A DNA stretch of 49,373 bases from Caulobacterales bacterium. Its GTDB lineage: Bacteria; Pseudomonadota; Alphaproteobacteria; Caulobacterales; Aquidulcibacteraceae. The translations under genes were made by a program, and so were the position numbers. Of the stretch, positions 33,406-41,865 are shown piece after piece. How positions within the stretch are numbered: the stretch's first letter is position 1; every line of letters begins with the position of its first letter. Below the pieces are notes generated by a model. It was not told the origin of the DNA, ran no database searches, and saw only the letters and a list, made by a program, of their open reading frames with translations. The stretch covers positions 1 to 49,373 of the forward strand of contig JAFLCU010000020.1 of the NCBI GenBank assembly GCA_017303355.1, in the 5' to 3' direction.

Positions 33406-33415
33406 CCGATGCTCC

Positions 33416-34693
33416 TCAGTTAAGCGCGCGCAGGATCGATGTCTTGAGCGCATCGATGGCGGCGTGAATCCAGCGCGGATCAGTTTTGTCCAGCCGATCC
33501 TGCGCGACGTGGTGATAGCGATGAGCGGCGAAGAGACCGAAAGCCGGCGCATAACCGCGCGCCAGCACCTCGTTCAACTCGCCCCCCGCGCCCGCTGATG
33601 TCGGGTAGGCGCACTCAAGGCCGGCTTGCCCGGCGAACGTTTCGCGCAACATCGGCACGAGGGCGTCGGAGCCAAGCAGAAAGCGCTGTGCGTCCGGACT
33701 CGGCAGCGGCGCGAGCGCAAACCTGCCGACCTCGTGAAAATCACGCGCGGCGAAGCCGGCGCCGAGATGCAGCCATAGCGCGACGCGATCGGGCGCCGGC
33801 GCGTGGCGTTCGAAAAAATCGTGGCTGCCGGCGTTGTCGTATTCGTGCGCGGTGGTGGAGACGAAAAGCAGATTGTGTCCGGGCAATGCGGCGGGCGCCC
33901 AGGCCGCAAGTGCGTTGAACGCCGCAAAGCCGGGACCGCGCTCGGCGACGGCGGGCGTCCATGCGGTGCGTGGCGTGGAGACGACCACGTAGGGCGCGCC
34001 GCGATCGAGCGTGCCCCAAATATTGGCGCTGCGTACACGCCTGAGTTCGCCCTCCATGACAAAGACGCCGTCGCCGCCAGCACGCGCGGCCGCGATGGCG
34101 TCCGCGCCCGGCTTGGGGCCAAGCACCGCGATCGGCACATTGGGCGCGTCGCTTGGGTTGATTGGCGCGTTGAGAAGGATCGTCTCGCCGGTCGGCCCAT
34201 CGGTGATGAGAACGATGGCAGCGGCGCCCGCGCTGGCGATTTGCGTCACGATCGAACGACTAGGCTCGGCCAGCAATTGCGAGTGACGCCCAGGCGGCAG
34301 CAGGGCGACGACGATTGCGCCTGACACATGGGCGGTGTCCGTCGCGTCGCGCCACAGGCGCAGCGGCGCGCGAATGCCGGCGCTGTTGGTGGCGCGGACC
34401 GGCGCTTGGGGTTCAATCGCGACCTCGCCGCCGTCCCAACCCAAGTGAGCGCGGCGGGCCTCGAAACTGGGCGCTTCCAGTCTTTGCGCGGAGACGCGAT
34501 AATTGTGGCGGCGCAGCGTGGCGCGGACATGGTCGGCAACTGCGCTGTCGCCGGATCCGCCGGTGCGCAGATGCGTCCGCGTATCGAGCAGCGCCAGGCT
34601 TTCCGCGACAATGTCGGCATCGGCGTACGCCGGGCCGGCCGTGCTTGCGATCGCCGCTGGCGTGGCGCCCAATATGGTGCGTCGCGTGAGCAT
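33416..34693 (-). CDS. Exported M28-like protein with degenerate metal site
   Basis: The 425-residue protein starts MLTRRTILGATPAAIASTAG, a Tat-like signal. The overall layout follows M28 aminopeptidases, including a PA-like insert (about 100-200) and the conserved ending YHHVAQDRLDKTDP with its His. The first metal motif, normally HxD, aligns with STPRTAW. The bridging Asp aligns with AERGPG. The Glu pair aligns with TAHEYDNAGS (His-Glu), and the next Asp with WLHLGAG. Most zinc ligands are therefore missing and classical two-zinc activity is unlikely. It is the first gene of the operon and is divergent from the gene at 34788, with a shared operator-like site. Confidence 0.85.
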   Translation of the reverse strand: MLTRRTILGATPAAIASTAGPAYADADIVAESLALLDTRTHLRTGGSGDSAVADHVRATLRRHNYRVSAQRLEAPSFEARRAHLGWDGGEVAIEPQAPVRATNSAGIRAPLRLWRDATDTAHVSGAIVVALLPPGRHSQLLAEPSRSIVTQIASAGAAAIVLITDGPTGETILLNAPINPSDAPNVPIAVLGPKPGADAIAAARAGGDGVFVMEGELRRVRSANIWGTLDRGAPYVVVSTPRTAWTPAVAERGPGFAAFNALAAWAPAALPGHNLLFVSTTAHEYDNAGSHDFFERHAPAPDRVALWLHLGAGFAARDFHEVGRFALAPLPSPDAQRFLLGSDALVPMLRETFAGQAGLECAYPTSAGAGGELNEVLARGYAPAFGLFAAHRYHHVAQDRLDKTDPRWIHAAIDALKTSILRALN

Positions 34694-34760
34694 CGGCGCG
34701 TTTCTCCCGGCGGCATGCTCCGCCTTGCGGCGGGAAGCTTACCGCGACATGCTGTAAAGA

Positions 34761-34770
34761 GTCGACAATC
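34761..34770. promoter_or_regulatory. Candidate GntR-family operator (GTCGACAATC)
   Basis: GTCGACAATC lies in the divergent promoter region between the M28-like operon and the gene at 34788. The same ten bases recur at 36615-36624 inside the palindrome TTGTCGACAA upstream of the TonB receptor. The left half here is imperfect (AGAGTCGAC). Confidence 0.4.
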
Positions 34771-34787
34771 TTATTTGAGCACCACTG

Positions 34788-35705
34788 ATGCGCGCCTTTT
34801 CGTCCTTGGTTTCCCGGCGTTCGGTTTTGGCCGCCGCACCGGCGGCGGGCTGCGCGGCAGCAGGCATGCAGGAAGAGTTTGTGCCACCGCAAGGGATCGA
34901 AACGCCGAGCGAGTCGGTGATGCTGTCGATGACGGATGCAAGCGCGGGCGTTCATTTCACGGCGCGCCTTTGCCGCTATCCCGCATACGGCGCGGCCTGG
35001 CTTTGGGTGCATGTGCAAACGGCGGATGGATTCTTCGCGTTCGTGGATCATGCCGCGCCGTGCGGCCGCGAAGCGGCGCCGGAGGGCGCGCGCGTCACTT
35101 ATGCCGACGTGGCGCGGGTTTTAACGTTCGCACGCGAAGGCGCGACCGAGACGCCGCAACGCGCGGCGCTTTCGGCGCGTGTGAGGCGTGGCGACGGCGA
35201 GACGCTGGCGGGCGATTTCAGCTTTACGCCCACACTCATGCGCGCGGGCTTATTGCCGGGACGCGTGGAGGCGTTCGGCGCGGTGGAGGGCGAGCTTCAA
35301 GTCCATGGGCGGACGCTGCGGCTTCGCGGCCGAGGGCAATTCCACGAGCAACGCCAGACCGAGGCGCGTTTCACGACGCCGTTCACTTTCGCCACGCTGT
35401 GGGGCGAGGATGTCGGCGTCACCATGCTGCAAATTCCAGATGATTCCGGCGGCTATATGCTGGAGGCCGGCCAGCCGGCGCGGCTGGGGCGGGTGCGAAT
35501 CTCGGCGCCAAGCGAGCCGCGTTTGCTGCGCATCGACTTTGCGCCAGATGACTTTCTGGAAGGCCGTGCGACCGCGATCAGACGCTACACGATTCCGCTC
35601 TATGGCCAAGCATGGCGCGGCGCGTTCGTGACCGTGGAGCTCGGCGGGCGTGTGCTGCACGGCGCGGTGAATGATTGGCGCCCCGAGATTCTTTTCGCGG
35701 GCTAG
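34788..35705 (+). CDS. Tat-exported protein, possibly lipocalin-like (CrtC/AttH-type fold)
   Basis: The 305-residue protein begins with SRRSVLAAAPAAGCAAAG, a twin-arginine signal followed by a possible lipobox (AAGC). The mature protein is beta-rich. RGRGQFHEQRQTEARFTTPF followed by TFATLWGEDVGV sits where the HDHxWG-like segment lies in carotenoid-hydratase and AttH-type double lipocalins, and DUF2804 proteins share that design. This is a distant resemblance, so I leave the function open. It has only a weak ribosome site. It is divergent from the hydrolase operon and ends directly against the GntR gene. Confidence 0.65.
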   Translation: MRAFSSLVSRRSVLAAAPAAGCAAAGMQEEFVPPQGIETPSESVMLSMTDASAGVHFTARLCRYPAYGAAWLWVHVQTADGFFAFVDHAAPCGREAAPEGARVTYADVARVLTFAREGATETPQRAALSARVRRGDGETLAGDFSFTPTLMRAGLLPGRVEAFGAVEGELQVHGRTLRLRGRGQFHEQRQTEARFTTPFTFATLWGEDVGVTMLQIPDDSGGYMLEAGQPARLGRVRISAPSEPRLLRIDFAPDDFLEGRATAIRRYTIPLYGQAWRGAFVTVELGGRVLHGAVNDWRPEILFAG

Positions 35706-36437
35706 TTATTTCCGCGATTTTTCGCGCCGCGGCCGTGAGGGCTTCGCGGCGGCGACATTGCGCATGCCTTCGAAATAGGCGCGCGAGTAGTCGAAGATCG
35801 CTTCCATCGCCGCGCGCGCGGCCTCGGGATCGCTGGCCGCCGCGGCTTCGCCCATGTCGGCCCAATAGCGCGCCTGTACGAGGCGATTCTTTTTCGAATC
35901 CACGATCTCATCCTGAAACGCCTCATGGCCAAAGGTGAGGCTGCGGACGAGTTGCACGGTGCGCGGCGTCTGGGCCGCTTCGATCAGCGCAAGGATGACG
36001 GCGCGGACGTCGTCCGCGAATTCAGGGCCGGTTTTGGCTTCCGCTCGCGCGGGAAGATCCCGCGTCATGACAATGAAATGGCTCTTATTCTTCGATTTTG
36101 GCCCCGTCGCCGCTTGCTGCGCCATGAGCCCGGCGAGCGCACGGCGGATGAGAAACACCTCGTAGAAATTCGCGTCGTCCGGCGTCGCGATGCGCGCGCC
36201 CTTCATGGGCTCGATGACCACGCTGCCCTGGCTCTCAAGAATGCGAAGCGCTTCGCGCACGGGCGCGCGCGAACATTGAAAGCGATCGGCCAATTCCTGC
36301 TCGCGCAAGCGCGCGCCGGGCACATAGACGCCGCGCTCGATATCGCGCGCGGTGGCGCGCGCTATGCTCAAGGAAGAGACGCGCGCGTCCGGCGTGCGCA
36401 AGGGAACGACTTTGGGTTTCGCGGTGGGTTTGGCCAT
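35706..36437 (-). CDS. GntR-family regulator, FCD type
   Basis: The 243-residue regulator has a winged helix at about residues 22-85 (VPGARLREQELADRFQCSRA, then PVREALRILESQGSVVIEPM) and an all-helical C-terminal effector domain of the FCD class (YEVFLIRRALAGLMAQQAA, later ILALIEAAQTPRT). FCD regulators normally sense small carboxylates and bind palindromes of the type TTGT-NN-ACAA. Such a site occurs ahead of the TonB receptor at 36613 and a partial copy at 34761. It probably controls the catabolic island. It is divergent from the TonB receptor gene. Confidence 0.92.
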   Translation of the reverse strand: MAKPTAKPKVVPLRTPDARVSSLSIARATARDIERGVYVPGARLREQELADRFQCSRAPVREALRILESQGSVVIEPMKGARIATPDDANFYEVFLIRRALAGLMAQQAATGPKSKNKSHFIVMTRDLPARAEAKTGPEFADDVRAVILALIEAAQTPRTVQLVRSLTFGHEAFQDEIVDSKKNRLVQARYWADMGEAAAASDPEAARAAMEAIFDYSRAYFEGMRNVAAAKPSRPRREKSRK

Positions 36438-36612
36438 TTATCTTCGGTCGAATGCTTGATGTTTGTCTATTGGCAAGAGAACGGGGCCGTCCGTCAATCA
36501 CCAGCGCCGCTAAAGCAACACTTAAGTTGTCTTCACCCGCGCCACGGCTAAGGCGGCATGCGCGCGGCTGGCGAACAGGGGGTGGACAGCATGGAAAAGT
36601 TGGGCCTATATT

Positions 36613-36622
36613 TTGTCGACAA
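36613..36622. promoter_or_regulatory. Palindromic operator TTGTCGACAA upstream of the TonB receptor
   Basis: The perfect 10-bp palindrome lies 50 bases before the receptor ATG, just behind a TATATT-like minus-10. It fits the known TTGT-NN-ACAA shape of FCD-type GntR operators. The divergent GntR gene begins 176 bases away. Confidence 0.6.
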
Positions 36623-36671
36623 TCCGGCGGGACGATCATCTCAGACCGGCGGCCCAGGGAGGGGTCACCAT

Positions 36672-38894
36672 ATGCGCCACGTGCTTCTAGCCACTTTGCC
36701 TGTTTGCTTTTTCGCGCTTTCCGCCCCGGCAATGGCCCAGGACGCCCCGATCACAAGCCAGGACGAGACCGCCAATGAAGGCGATATCGTCGTGACCGCG
36801 CGCCGCCGCGAAGAAAGCATGATCGAGGTGCCGGCGGCCGTTTCGGCCATCACGGCGGCGGATCAGCAGAATTATGTGATCAGCAACACCGCCGACATTT
36901 TGCGCCAATTGCCGAGCGCCGCGCTGGTGAATGGCGGCCCGGCCTACACCAACGAAGTGTCGTTGCGCGGCCAAGGCGGCGGCCGCAACGGCTTCTCGGA
37001 ATCGGCTGTGGGCGTCTATCGCGACGGCCACTACATCGCCGGCGGCGGCTTCGGCGGCCGTGGCTTCAACGCGATTGATTTGTTCGATCTGCAACGCATC
37101 GAGGTGCTGCGCGGCCCGCAAGGCGCGCTCTATGGGCGCAACGCGGTGGGCGGCGCGGTCAATGCGGTGTCCAACCGTCCCGATGATGAGTTCGGCGTGC
37201 GCGGCTCGGTGTCGTACAACGATATCGAGCGCACGGAGGTAGAAGCGGTGGTCAATGTGCCGATCACGCCGGACGCCGCCCTCCGCATTGGCGGCTTCTG
37301 GTATGATCAGGAAGGCGGCTTCGTCACGCAATTGTCGACCGGCGATACGATCGACACGGAAGAGACGAGCGGCGCGCGCGCTGTTTTCCAAGTGACGCCG
37401 ACGCCGGACACCACGATCCGCGTCACCTACGAATATTATGATTCAACCGCGCCGAGTTTCGGCATCAACGGCTATCGCGCGCAGCGCACCAACTTGTCGA
37501 CGCTCGATCCCGATCCGTTCGTGCGTGATCTCGATCGCCTGGGATACGCGGAAATCACCGAAAATGCCGGCTATCTCGACCTGGAGCACGATTTCGGCTG
37601 GGCGGAGCTGGCCGTGCGCGGCAGTTTCAAGCTGCGTGACGCTGGCCGCACCAATGACGACCTCGATCACTATCTCGGCGTTCAAGGCAACACGTCGGTG
37701 TTTCCGCCAGCGACGCCGCCACGGCTGATCGATCTGGTGTCCAACCAATACGAGGATTTCAACCGCGCCGGCGTCATCGGCGTGCTGACCTCGCCAAACG
37801 CGCAAGATCGCCTCACATGGCTCGTTGGCGCGGAATATCAGGAAAACCGCTCGGCGGTGTTGCTGAGCACCACGGGCTTCGCGGGATCGGGCGCGGGTCT
37901 GCGGGCGCAGTTGCGCACCGATGACTCGGTCGAGCAATTGGAATCGGTGGCGCTGTTCGGCGCGATTGAATACGACATCACCGAGCGCTTGGCGTTTGGT
38001 CTTGAAGCGCGAGTGCAGACGGATGACAAGACGTTCGCATTCGATCGCACGCGTGGCTCGGCGGATTCATTGGCGGTGGAAATCCTGGGCGTTCGCCTGG
38101 AGGAATCCTGGACCAATGTCATGCCCGTGGCGACGTTGCGCTATTCGCTTTCGGATGATGCATCGATCTATGGCCGCGTGGCGACGGGCTATCGCCCGGG
38201 CGGCTTCAATGTCGGCATTCCGTCCGACATTCCGGGTTCAGGCAATCTGATCCCATACGATCCGGAGTTCGCGACGTCGTACGAAGCCGGCTTCAAGCTC
38301 GGCCTGTTCGATGGCCATGTATATGTCGAGGGCGCGGCTTATTTCACCGAAACGGAAGACGTTCAGATCGTCACGGCGGCGAGCGCGACGAATACGGCGT
38401 TCATTCTGCAAAATGGCGTCGGCGCCGAGGTGTGGGGCGCTGAGATCGAGGCGCGCGGCAATTTCGACCTGGCGGGCGGGCGTCTGAATTTTGGCTTGGG
38501 CCTTTCGACCAGCGATGGCGAATTCCAAGACGGGACGACGGCCATCATCGGGGGGGTGGTGACGGATATTTCGGGCAACCGGATGAACCGGACGCGCGAT
38601 TTTATCGGCACGCTGAACCTGATGTATCGCCACGAAATCGGCGCGGGCTTCGACGGCTTCGTCTCGACCAGCTATCAAACCCAATTGGGCGGCTTCGAAA
38701 ACGCCGAAAACTCACGTGAATTCGCTGAGTTCGAACGCGTGGATGCGCGCATCGGCGTTGATAGCGGCAGCTGGCGGTTCTCGATCTATGGTAAGAACCT
38801 GACGGACGAAATCTATACGATCCAGACGATCGCCAGCAACGTCTATTGGAGCGACCCGCGCACCTATGGCGCGGAATTGAGCTTCAACTATTGA
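36672..38894 (+). CDS. TonB-dependent outer-membrane receptor
   Basis: The 740-residue receptor has a Sec signal ending AMAQ near residue 23, then a TonB box-like GDIVVTARRREES. The plug domain spans about residues 45-165 (EVSLRGQGGGRNGF, IEVLRGPQGALYGRNAVGG) and the rest is a 22-strand barrel ending ELSFNY. This layout belongs to the iron-complex/outer-membrane-receptor class that in alphaproteobacteria commonly imports organic substrates. GGGAGGGG before the ATG at 36672 fixes the start over the upstream ATG at 36558. The palindrome at 36613 suggests GntR control. It is followed by a hairpin and the sulfatase gene, its probable partner. Confidence 0.95.
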   Translation: MRHVLLATLPVCFFALSAPAMAQDAPITSQDETANEGDIVVTARRREESMIEVPAAVSAITAADQQNYVISNTADILRQLPSAALVNGGPAYTNEVSLRGQGGGRNGFSESAVGVYRDGHYIAGGGFGGRGFNAIDLFDLQRIEVLRGPQGALYGRNAVGGAVNAVSNRPDDEFGVRGSVSYNDIERTEVEAVVNVPITPDAALRIGGFWYDQEGGFVTQLSTGDTIDTEETSGARAVFQVTPTPDTTIRVTYEYYDSTAPSFGINGYRAQRTNLSTLDPDPFVRDLDRLGYAEITENAGYLDLEHDFGWAELAVRGSFKLRDAGRTNDDLDHYLGVQGNTSVFPPATPPRLIDLVSNQYEDFNRAGVIGVLTSPNAQDRLTWLVGAEYQENRSAVLLSTTGFAGSGAGLRAQLRTDDSVEQLESVALFGAIEYDITERLAFGLEARVQTDDKTFAFDRTRGSADSLAVEILGVRLEESWTNVMPVATLRYSLSDDASIYGRVATGYRPGGFNVGIPSDIPGSGNLIPYDPEFATSYEAGFKLGLFDGHVYVEGAAYFTETEDVQIVTAASATNTAFILQNGVGAEVWGAEIEARGNFDLAGGRLNFGLGLSTSDGEFQDGTTAIIGGVVTDISGNRMNRTRDFIGTLNLMYRHEIGAGFDGFVSTSYQTQLGGFENAENSREFAEFERVDARIGVDSGSWRFSIYGKNLTDEIYTIQTIASNVYWSDPRTYGAELSFNY

Positions 38895-38910
38895 GGGCGT
38901 CGCCTCTCAA

Positions 38911-38943
38911 CGCTGGCGGGGCGACTCGTGCGTCCCGCCAGCG
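38911..38943 (+). terminator. Stem-loop between the TonB receptor and sulfatase genes
   Basis: CGCTGGCGGG (38911-38920) pairs with CCCGCCAGCG (38934-38943) over a 13-base loop. There is no T-run, so it is more likely an mRNA-processing or attenuating hairpin than a full terminator. It could give the receptor more transcript than the sulfatase. Confidence 0.45.
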
Positions 38944-38970
38944 CCTCCCCATTGCCGAAAGGGCGGCGCA

Positions 38971-40398
38971 ATGTTCAATCGATGGCTCCTAGGTTTCGCC
39001 GCGCTTGCCTTGAGCGCCTGCGTCTCGACCAGCGCCGAGCAGGCTCCGCCGCCAAACATCGTGCTGATCATTGCGGATGATCTAGGGTACGGCGATCTGG
39101 GCGTTTATGGCGGCCGGCGGATCGCAACGCCCAACATTGACGCGCTTGCCGCGCGCGGCGTGCGCTTTACCAACGGATATGTGACATCGGCGGTGTGCGC
39201 GCCCTCGCGCGCAAGCTTGCTTTCAGGGCGCTACCAGCAGCGCTTTGGCTACGAGTTCAATCCGGTGCGGCGCGATCTCGAAGGCGTCGGCATTCCGCAG
39301 GGTGTGCGCATCCTTCCGGAATTCTTGCGCGAACGCGGCTATCGCACGGCCTTGATCGGAAAATGGCACCTGGGGCGCACGCGCGAGACCCATCCGCTCA
39401 ATCACGGCTTCGATCGCTTCATCGGCTTTTCACCGGGCGCGACCGGCTATTTGCATGCGGCGGGCGATGGCGATGAGTGGCTGCCGGATCCGGTGCCAGG
39501 CGTGCCGCAAGGCTTCTTCGACATGCGCTTGGAGGAGGGCTACGAGCGCGCCGCGCCGCGCGATGGCTATCTCACCGATATTCTCACCGACGAGGCGCTC
39601 GCGTTCGTGGACGCCGATCGTTCGCGCCCGTTCTTCTTGACGCTGGCCTATAATGCGCCGCACACGCCGTTGCAGGCGACACGCCGCTATCTTGAGCGCT
39701 ACGCACACATCGAGAACCAAAGCGAGCGCATCTATGCGGCGATGGTCTCGGCGTTGGATGACAATGTCGGGCGCGTGCTGGACGGGCTGGAGGAGCGCGG
39801 CCTCACTGAAAATACGCTCGTGGTGTTTCTCTCCGACAATGGCTGCCCGGACTATATCGGCGAGGGCGTGTGCTCGAATGCGCCGTTCCGCGGCTTTAAG
39901 GGGATGTATCTGGAGGGCGGCGTGCGCGTGCCGATGATCGTGGCGTGGCCGGGGCGGCTGCCGCGGGGGCGCGTGTATGAGGCGCCGGTGATGAGCTTCG
40001 ATTGGTCGCGCAGCATATTGGCGGCCGCGGGCGCGGTTGTTGGCGATCAGCCCGTCGATGGCGTTGATGTGCTGCCATTGGTGGCCGCTGGGCGTGCAAC
40101 GCCGGATCGGCCGCTGGTGTGGCGCACGGGGCCCAATTACGCGTTGCGCAGCGGCGATTGGAAACTGATCGTTTCGGAGCGCACCGACGGCGCGGGCTTT
40201 GTGACACATCTCTTCAATCTGCGCGACGACCCGGGCGAGACGCGCAATCTCGCCGCGGAGCATCCAGAAATCGTCGCACGGCTTACGCGTGAGTTCGAGG
40301 GCTGGAACGCGCGGATGCAGCCGCCGTCCTTCGATAGCGAACGCAGGTTCTCCGCGCCGATGGCTGAAGGTGAGCCGGCGGTGAATCTCTATAATTAG
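38971..40398 (+). CDS. Sulfatase (formylglycine type), lipoprotein
   Basis: The 475-residue sulfatase has a lipobox LSAC at residue 17. All catalytic motifs are visible: metal-binding LIIADDLGYGDLG, the Cys-type formylglycine motif VCAPSRASLLSGRYQ, GKWHLGR, the His in YNAPHTPLQ, and LSDNGCPDY. The Cys must be converted to formylglycine by an FGE-type enzyme encoded elsewhere. It would remove sulfate from an organic ester in the periplasm or at the surface. Placement behind the TonB receptor suggests joint use of a sulfated substrate. The family also contains phosphoesterases, but the CxPSR motif favours a sulfatase. Confidence 0.93.
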   Translation: MFNRWLLGFAALALSACVSTSAEQAPPPNIVLIIADDLGYGDLGVYGGRRIATPNIDALAARGVRFTNGYVTSAVCAPSRASLLSGRYQQRFGYEFNPVRRDLEGVGIPQGVRILPEFLRERGYRTALIGKWHLGRTRETHPLNHGFDRFIGFSPGATGYLHAAGDGDEWLPDPVPGVPQGFFDMRLEEGYERAAPRDGYLTDILTDEALAFVDADRSRPFFLTLAYNAPHTPLQATRRYLERYAHIENQSERIYAAMVSALDDNVGRVLDGLEERGLTENTLVVFLSDNGCPDYIGEGVCSNAPFRGFKGMYLEGGVRVPMIVAWPGRLPRGRVYEAPVMSFDWSRSILAAAGAVVGDQPVDGVDVLPLVAAGRATPDRPLVWRTGPNYALRSGDWKLIVSERTDGAGFVTHLFNLRDDPGETRNLAAEHPEIVARLTREFEGWNARMQPPSFDSERRFSAPMAEGEPAVNLYN

Positions 40399-40432
40399 AA
40401 GCGCGCCGCGCCCATCCTATGTCGCAGTGCTG

Positions 40433-40480
40433 ATGGGCGTGGCGGCGGTTTCTATGAGCGCCTGCGTCGCGGCCGCTTAG
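40433..40480 (+). pseudogene. Possible relic of a small lipoprotein gene
   Basis: The 15-codon frame MGVAAVSMSACVAAA looks like the end of a lipoprotein signal. The same frame is open upstream to about 40395 (RSAPRPSYVAVL) but has no start codon in the right place. It may be a decayed lipoprotein gene or chance in GC-rich sequence. Confidence 0.2.
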
Positions 40481-40491
40481 ATCATGTCGCC

Positions 40492-41754
40492 ATGAGCGAG
40501 GCGCGGCACCCGTTTGCATATCGGGATTTTCGATTGTTTTGGGTGGCGCGGCTTTGCGTGATGCTGGCGCAGAACTGCCTGATCGTTATCGTCGGCTGGC
40601 AGGTGTACGACTTGGCGCGGGCGAGCATGGGGCTGAACGAGGCGGCGCTGCAATTGGGCTTCATCGGCTTGGCCCAGTTCGCGCCCATGTTGCTCTTGAC
40701 GCCCGTGTCCGGCTGGCTGGCGGATCGGTTTGATCGGCGCTTGATCGTGCAACTTTGTATTGCCGCGCAAGCGGGGTGCGCGCTGGCGCTGGCCTGGCTT
40801 GCGGTGAGTGGCGCAAGCTCGCTGCCCTCGCTTTTCTTGCTGGCGAGCTTGCTTGGCGTCGGGCGCGCCTTTTATGGGCCAGCGCAGAACGCGATGGGGC
40901 CAAATTTAGTGCCGATCTCGGTGGTGCCGCGCGCCATCCCGCTCAACTCGATCGCCAATCGCACTGGCGCCATTCTTGGTCCTGCCGCCGGCGGCTATCT
41001 TTACTTAGCGTCGCCCGCCTCGCCCTATGTGGTCAGCGCGGCGCTGTTTTGCGTCGCTTTGGTTTGCGCATTGCTGCTTCGGCCATTGCCGCCGCTGACC
41101 TTGAACCTGAGCATCGGGCCTTTGCGGCAGCTGGTGCAGGGGCTCCAATATATTCGGCGCAATCAGATCGTGATGGGCGCCATTTCGCTGGATCTGTTTG
41201 CTGGGCTGCTGGGCGGCGCGACGGCGCTTCTGCCGGTGTTCGCGCGCGACATCCTGCACGTCGGCCCGGCTGGACTTGGGCACTTGCATGCGGCGCCGGC
41301 GGCGGGCGCATTGCTGGCGGCGGTATGGTTCGCGCATCGGCCGCTGCGCGACGACGTGGGCGCGAAGATGCTCATATCGGTGGCGGTGTTCGGCTTGGCG
41401 ACGATCGCTTTCGGCGTTTCGCGCTGGATGCCGCTTTCGTTGCTGTGCCTGGCGATCTTGGGCGCATCCGACATGGTCTCCGTGTTTGTCCGCCAGTCAT
41501 TGATTCAGATACTGACGCCGAATGAGCTGCGTGGCCGTGTCGGGGCGGCGTCGACGCTGTCGATCGCCGCATCGTCCGAACTTGGCGACGCGGAATCGGG
41601 TTTGGTCGCGGCCTGGATAGGGCCTGTGGCGGCGGTGGTGGCCGGCGGCGTCGGCGCCATCCTTGTAGCTGTTCTGTGGTCGCGCTGGTTTCCGGAGCTT
41701 CGCGCCACCAGGCGCTTCGAGACGCAGGCGCCGCAAGCGCTTTTGCAACCATAA
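40492..41754 (+). CDS. MFS transporter (EntS-like, MFS_3 group)
   Basis: The 420-residue permease has about 12 hydrophobic helices. It begins with ARHPFAYRDFRLFWVARLCV, typical of EntS-like exporters, and carries the MFS loop motif GWLADRFDRRLIVQL between helices 2 and 3. The second half contains LTPNELRGRVGAASTLS, the diagnostic loop of this group. Such proteins usually export siderophores or drugs. In this context it could export a toxic intermediate or sulfate-free product; direction is not shown by the sequence. It is downstream of the sulfatase by 93 bases. Confidence 0.9.
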   Translation: MSEARHPFAYRDFRLFWVARLCVMLAQNCLIVIVGWQVYDLARASMGLNEAALQLGFIGLAQFAPMLLLTPVSGWLADRFDRRLIVQLCIAAQAGCALALAWLAVSGASSLPSLFLLASLLGVGRAFYGPAQNAMGPNLVPISVVPRAIPLNSIANRTGAILGPAAGGYLYLASPASPYVVSAALFCVALVCALLLRPLPPLTLNLSIGPLRQLVQGLQYIRRNQIVMGAISLDLFAGLLGGATALLPVFARDILHVGPAGLGHLHAAPAAGALLAAVWFAHRPLRDDVGAKMLISVAVFGLATIAFGVSRWMPLSLLCLAILGASDMVSVFVRQSLIQILTPNELRGRVGAASTLSIAASSELGDAESGLVAAWIGPVAAVVAGGVGAILVAVLWSRWFPELRATRRFETQAPQALLQP

Positions 41755-41784
41755 CAAATCGGCGAAACCCATTAGATTGCGGGA

Positions 41785-41804
41785 GGGGCGGTTAAGGCCG
41801 CCCC
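41785..41804. repeat. Short GC-rich stem-loop between MFS genes
   Basis: GGGGCGG (41785-41791) pairs with CCGCCCC (41798-41804) across TTAAGG. There is no T-run. It may weaken read-through from the first MFS gene into the second. Confidence 0.4.
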
Positions 41805-41865
41805 GCCAAGGCATTAGCGTCCGACAAAACAGCGCGCGGGCATCGTACGCGATAGGGAGCAAAAG

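Noticed and set aside
31531..33552. Horizontal-transfer borders (insertion sequences, integrase, tRNA site) for the catabolic island
   Set aside because: No transposase, integrase, tRNA or flanking direct repeats were found in the window, so island is used only in the sense of a functional cluster.
34328..35443. A 371-codon forward frame across the M28-like gene and the gene at 34788
   Set aside because: It crosses two real divergent genes and the promoter region between them; the translation is low-complexity Arg/Gly/Ala.
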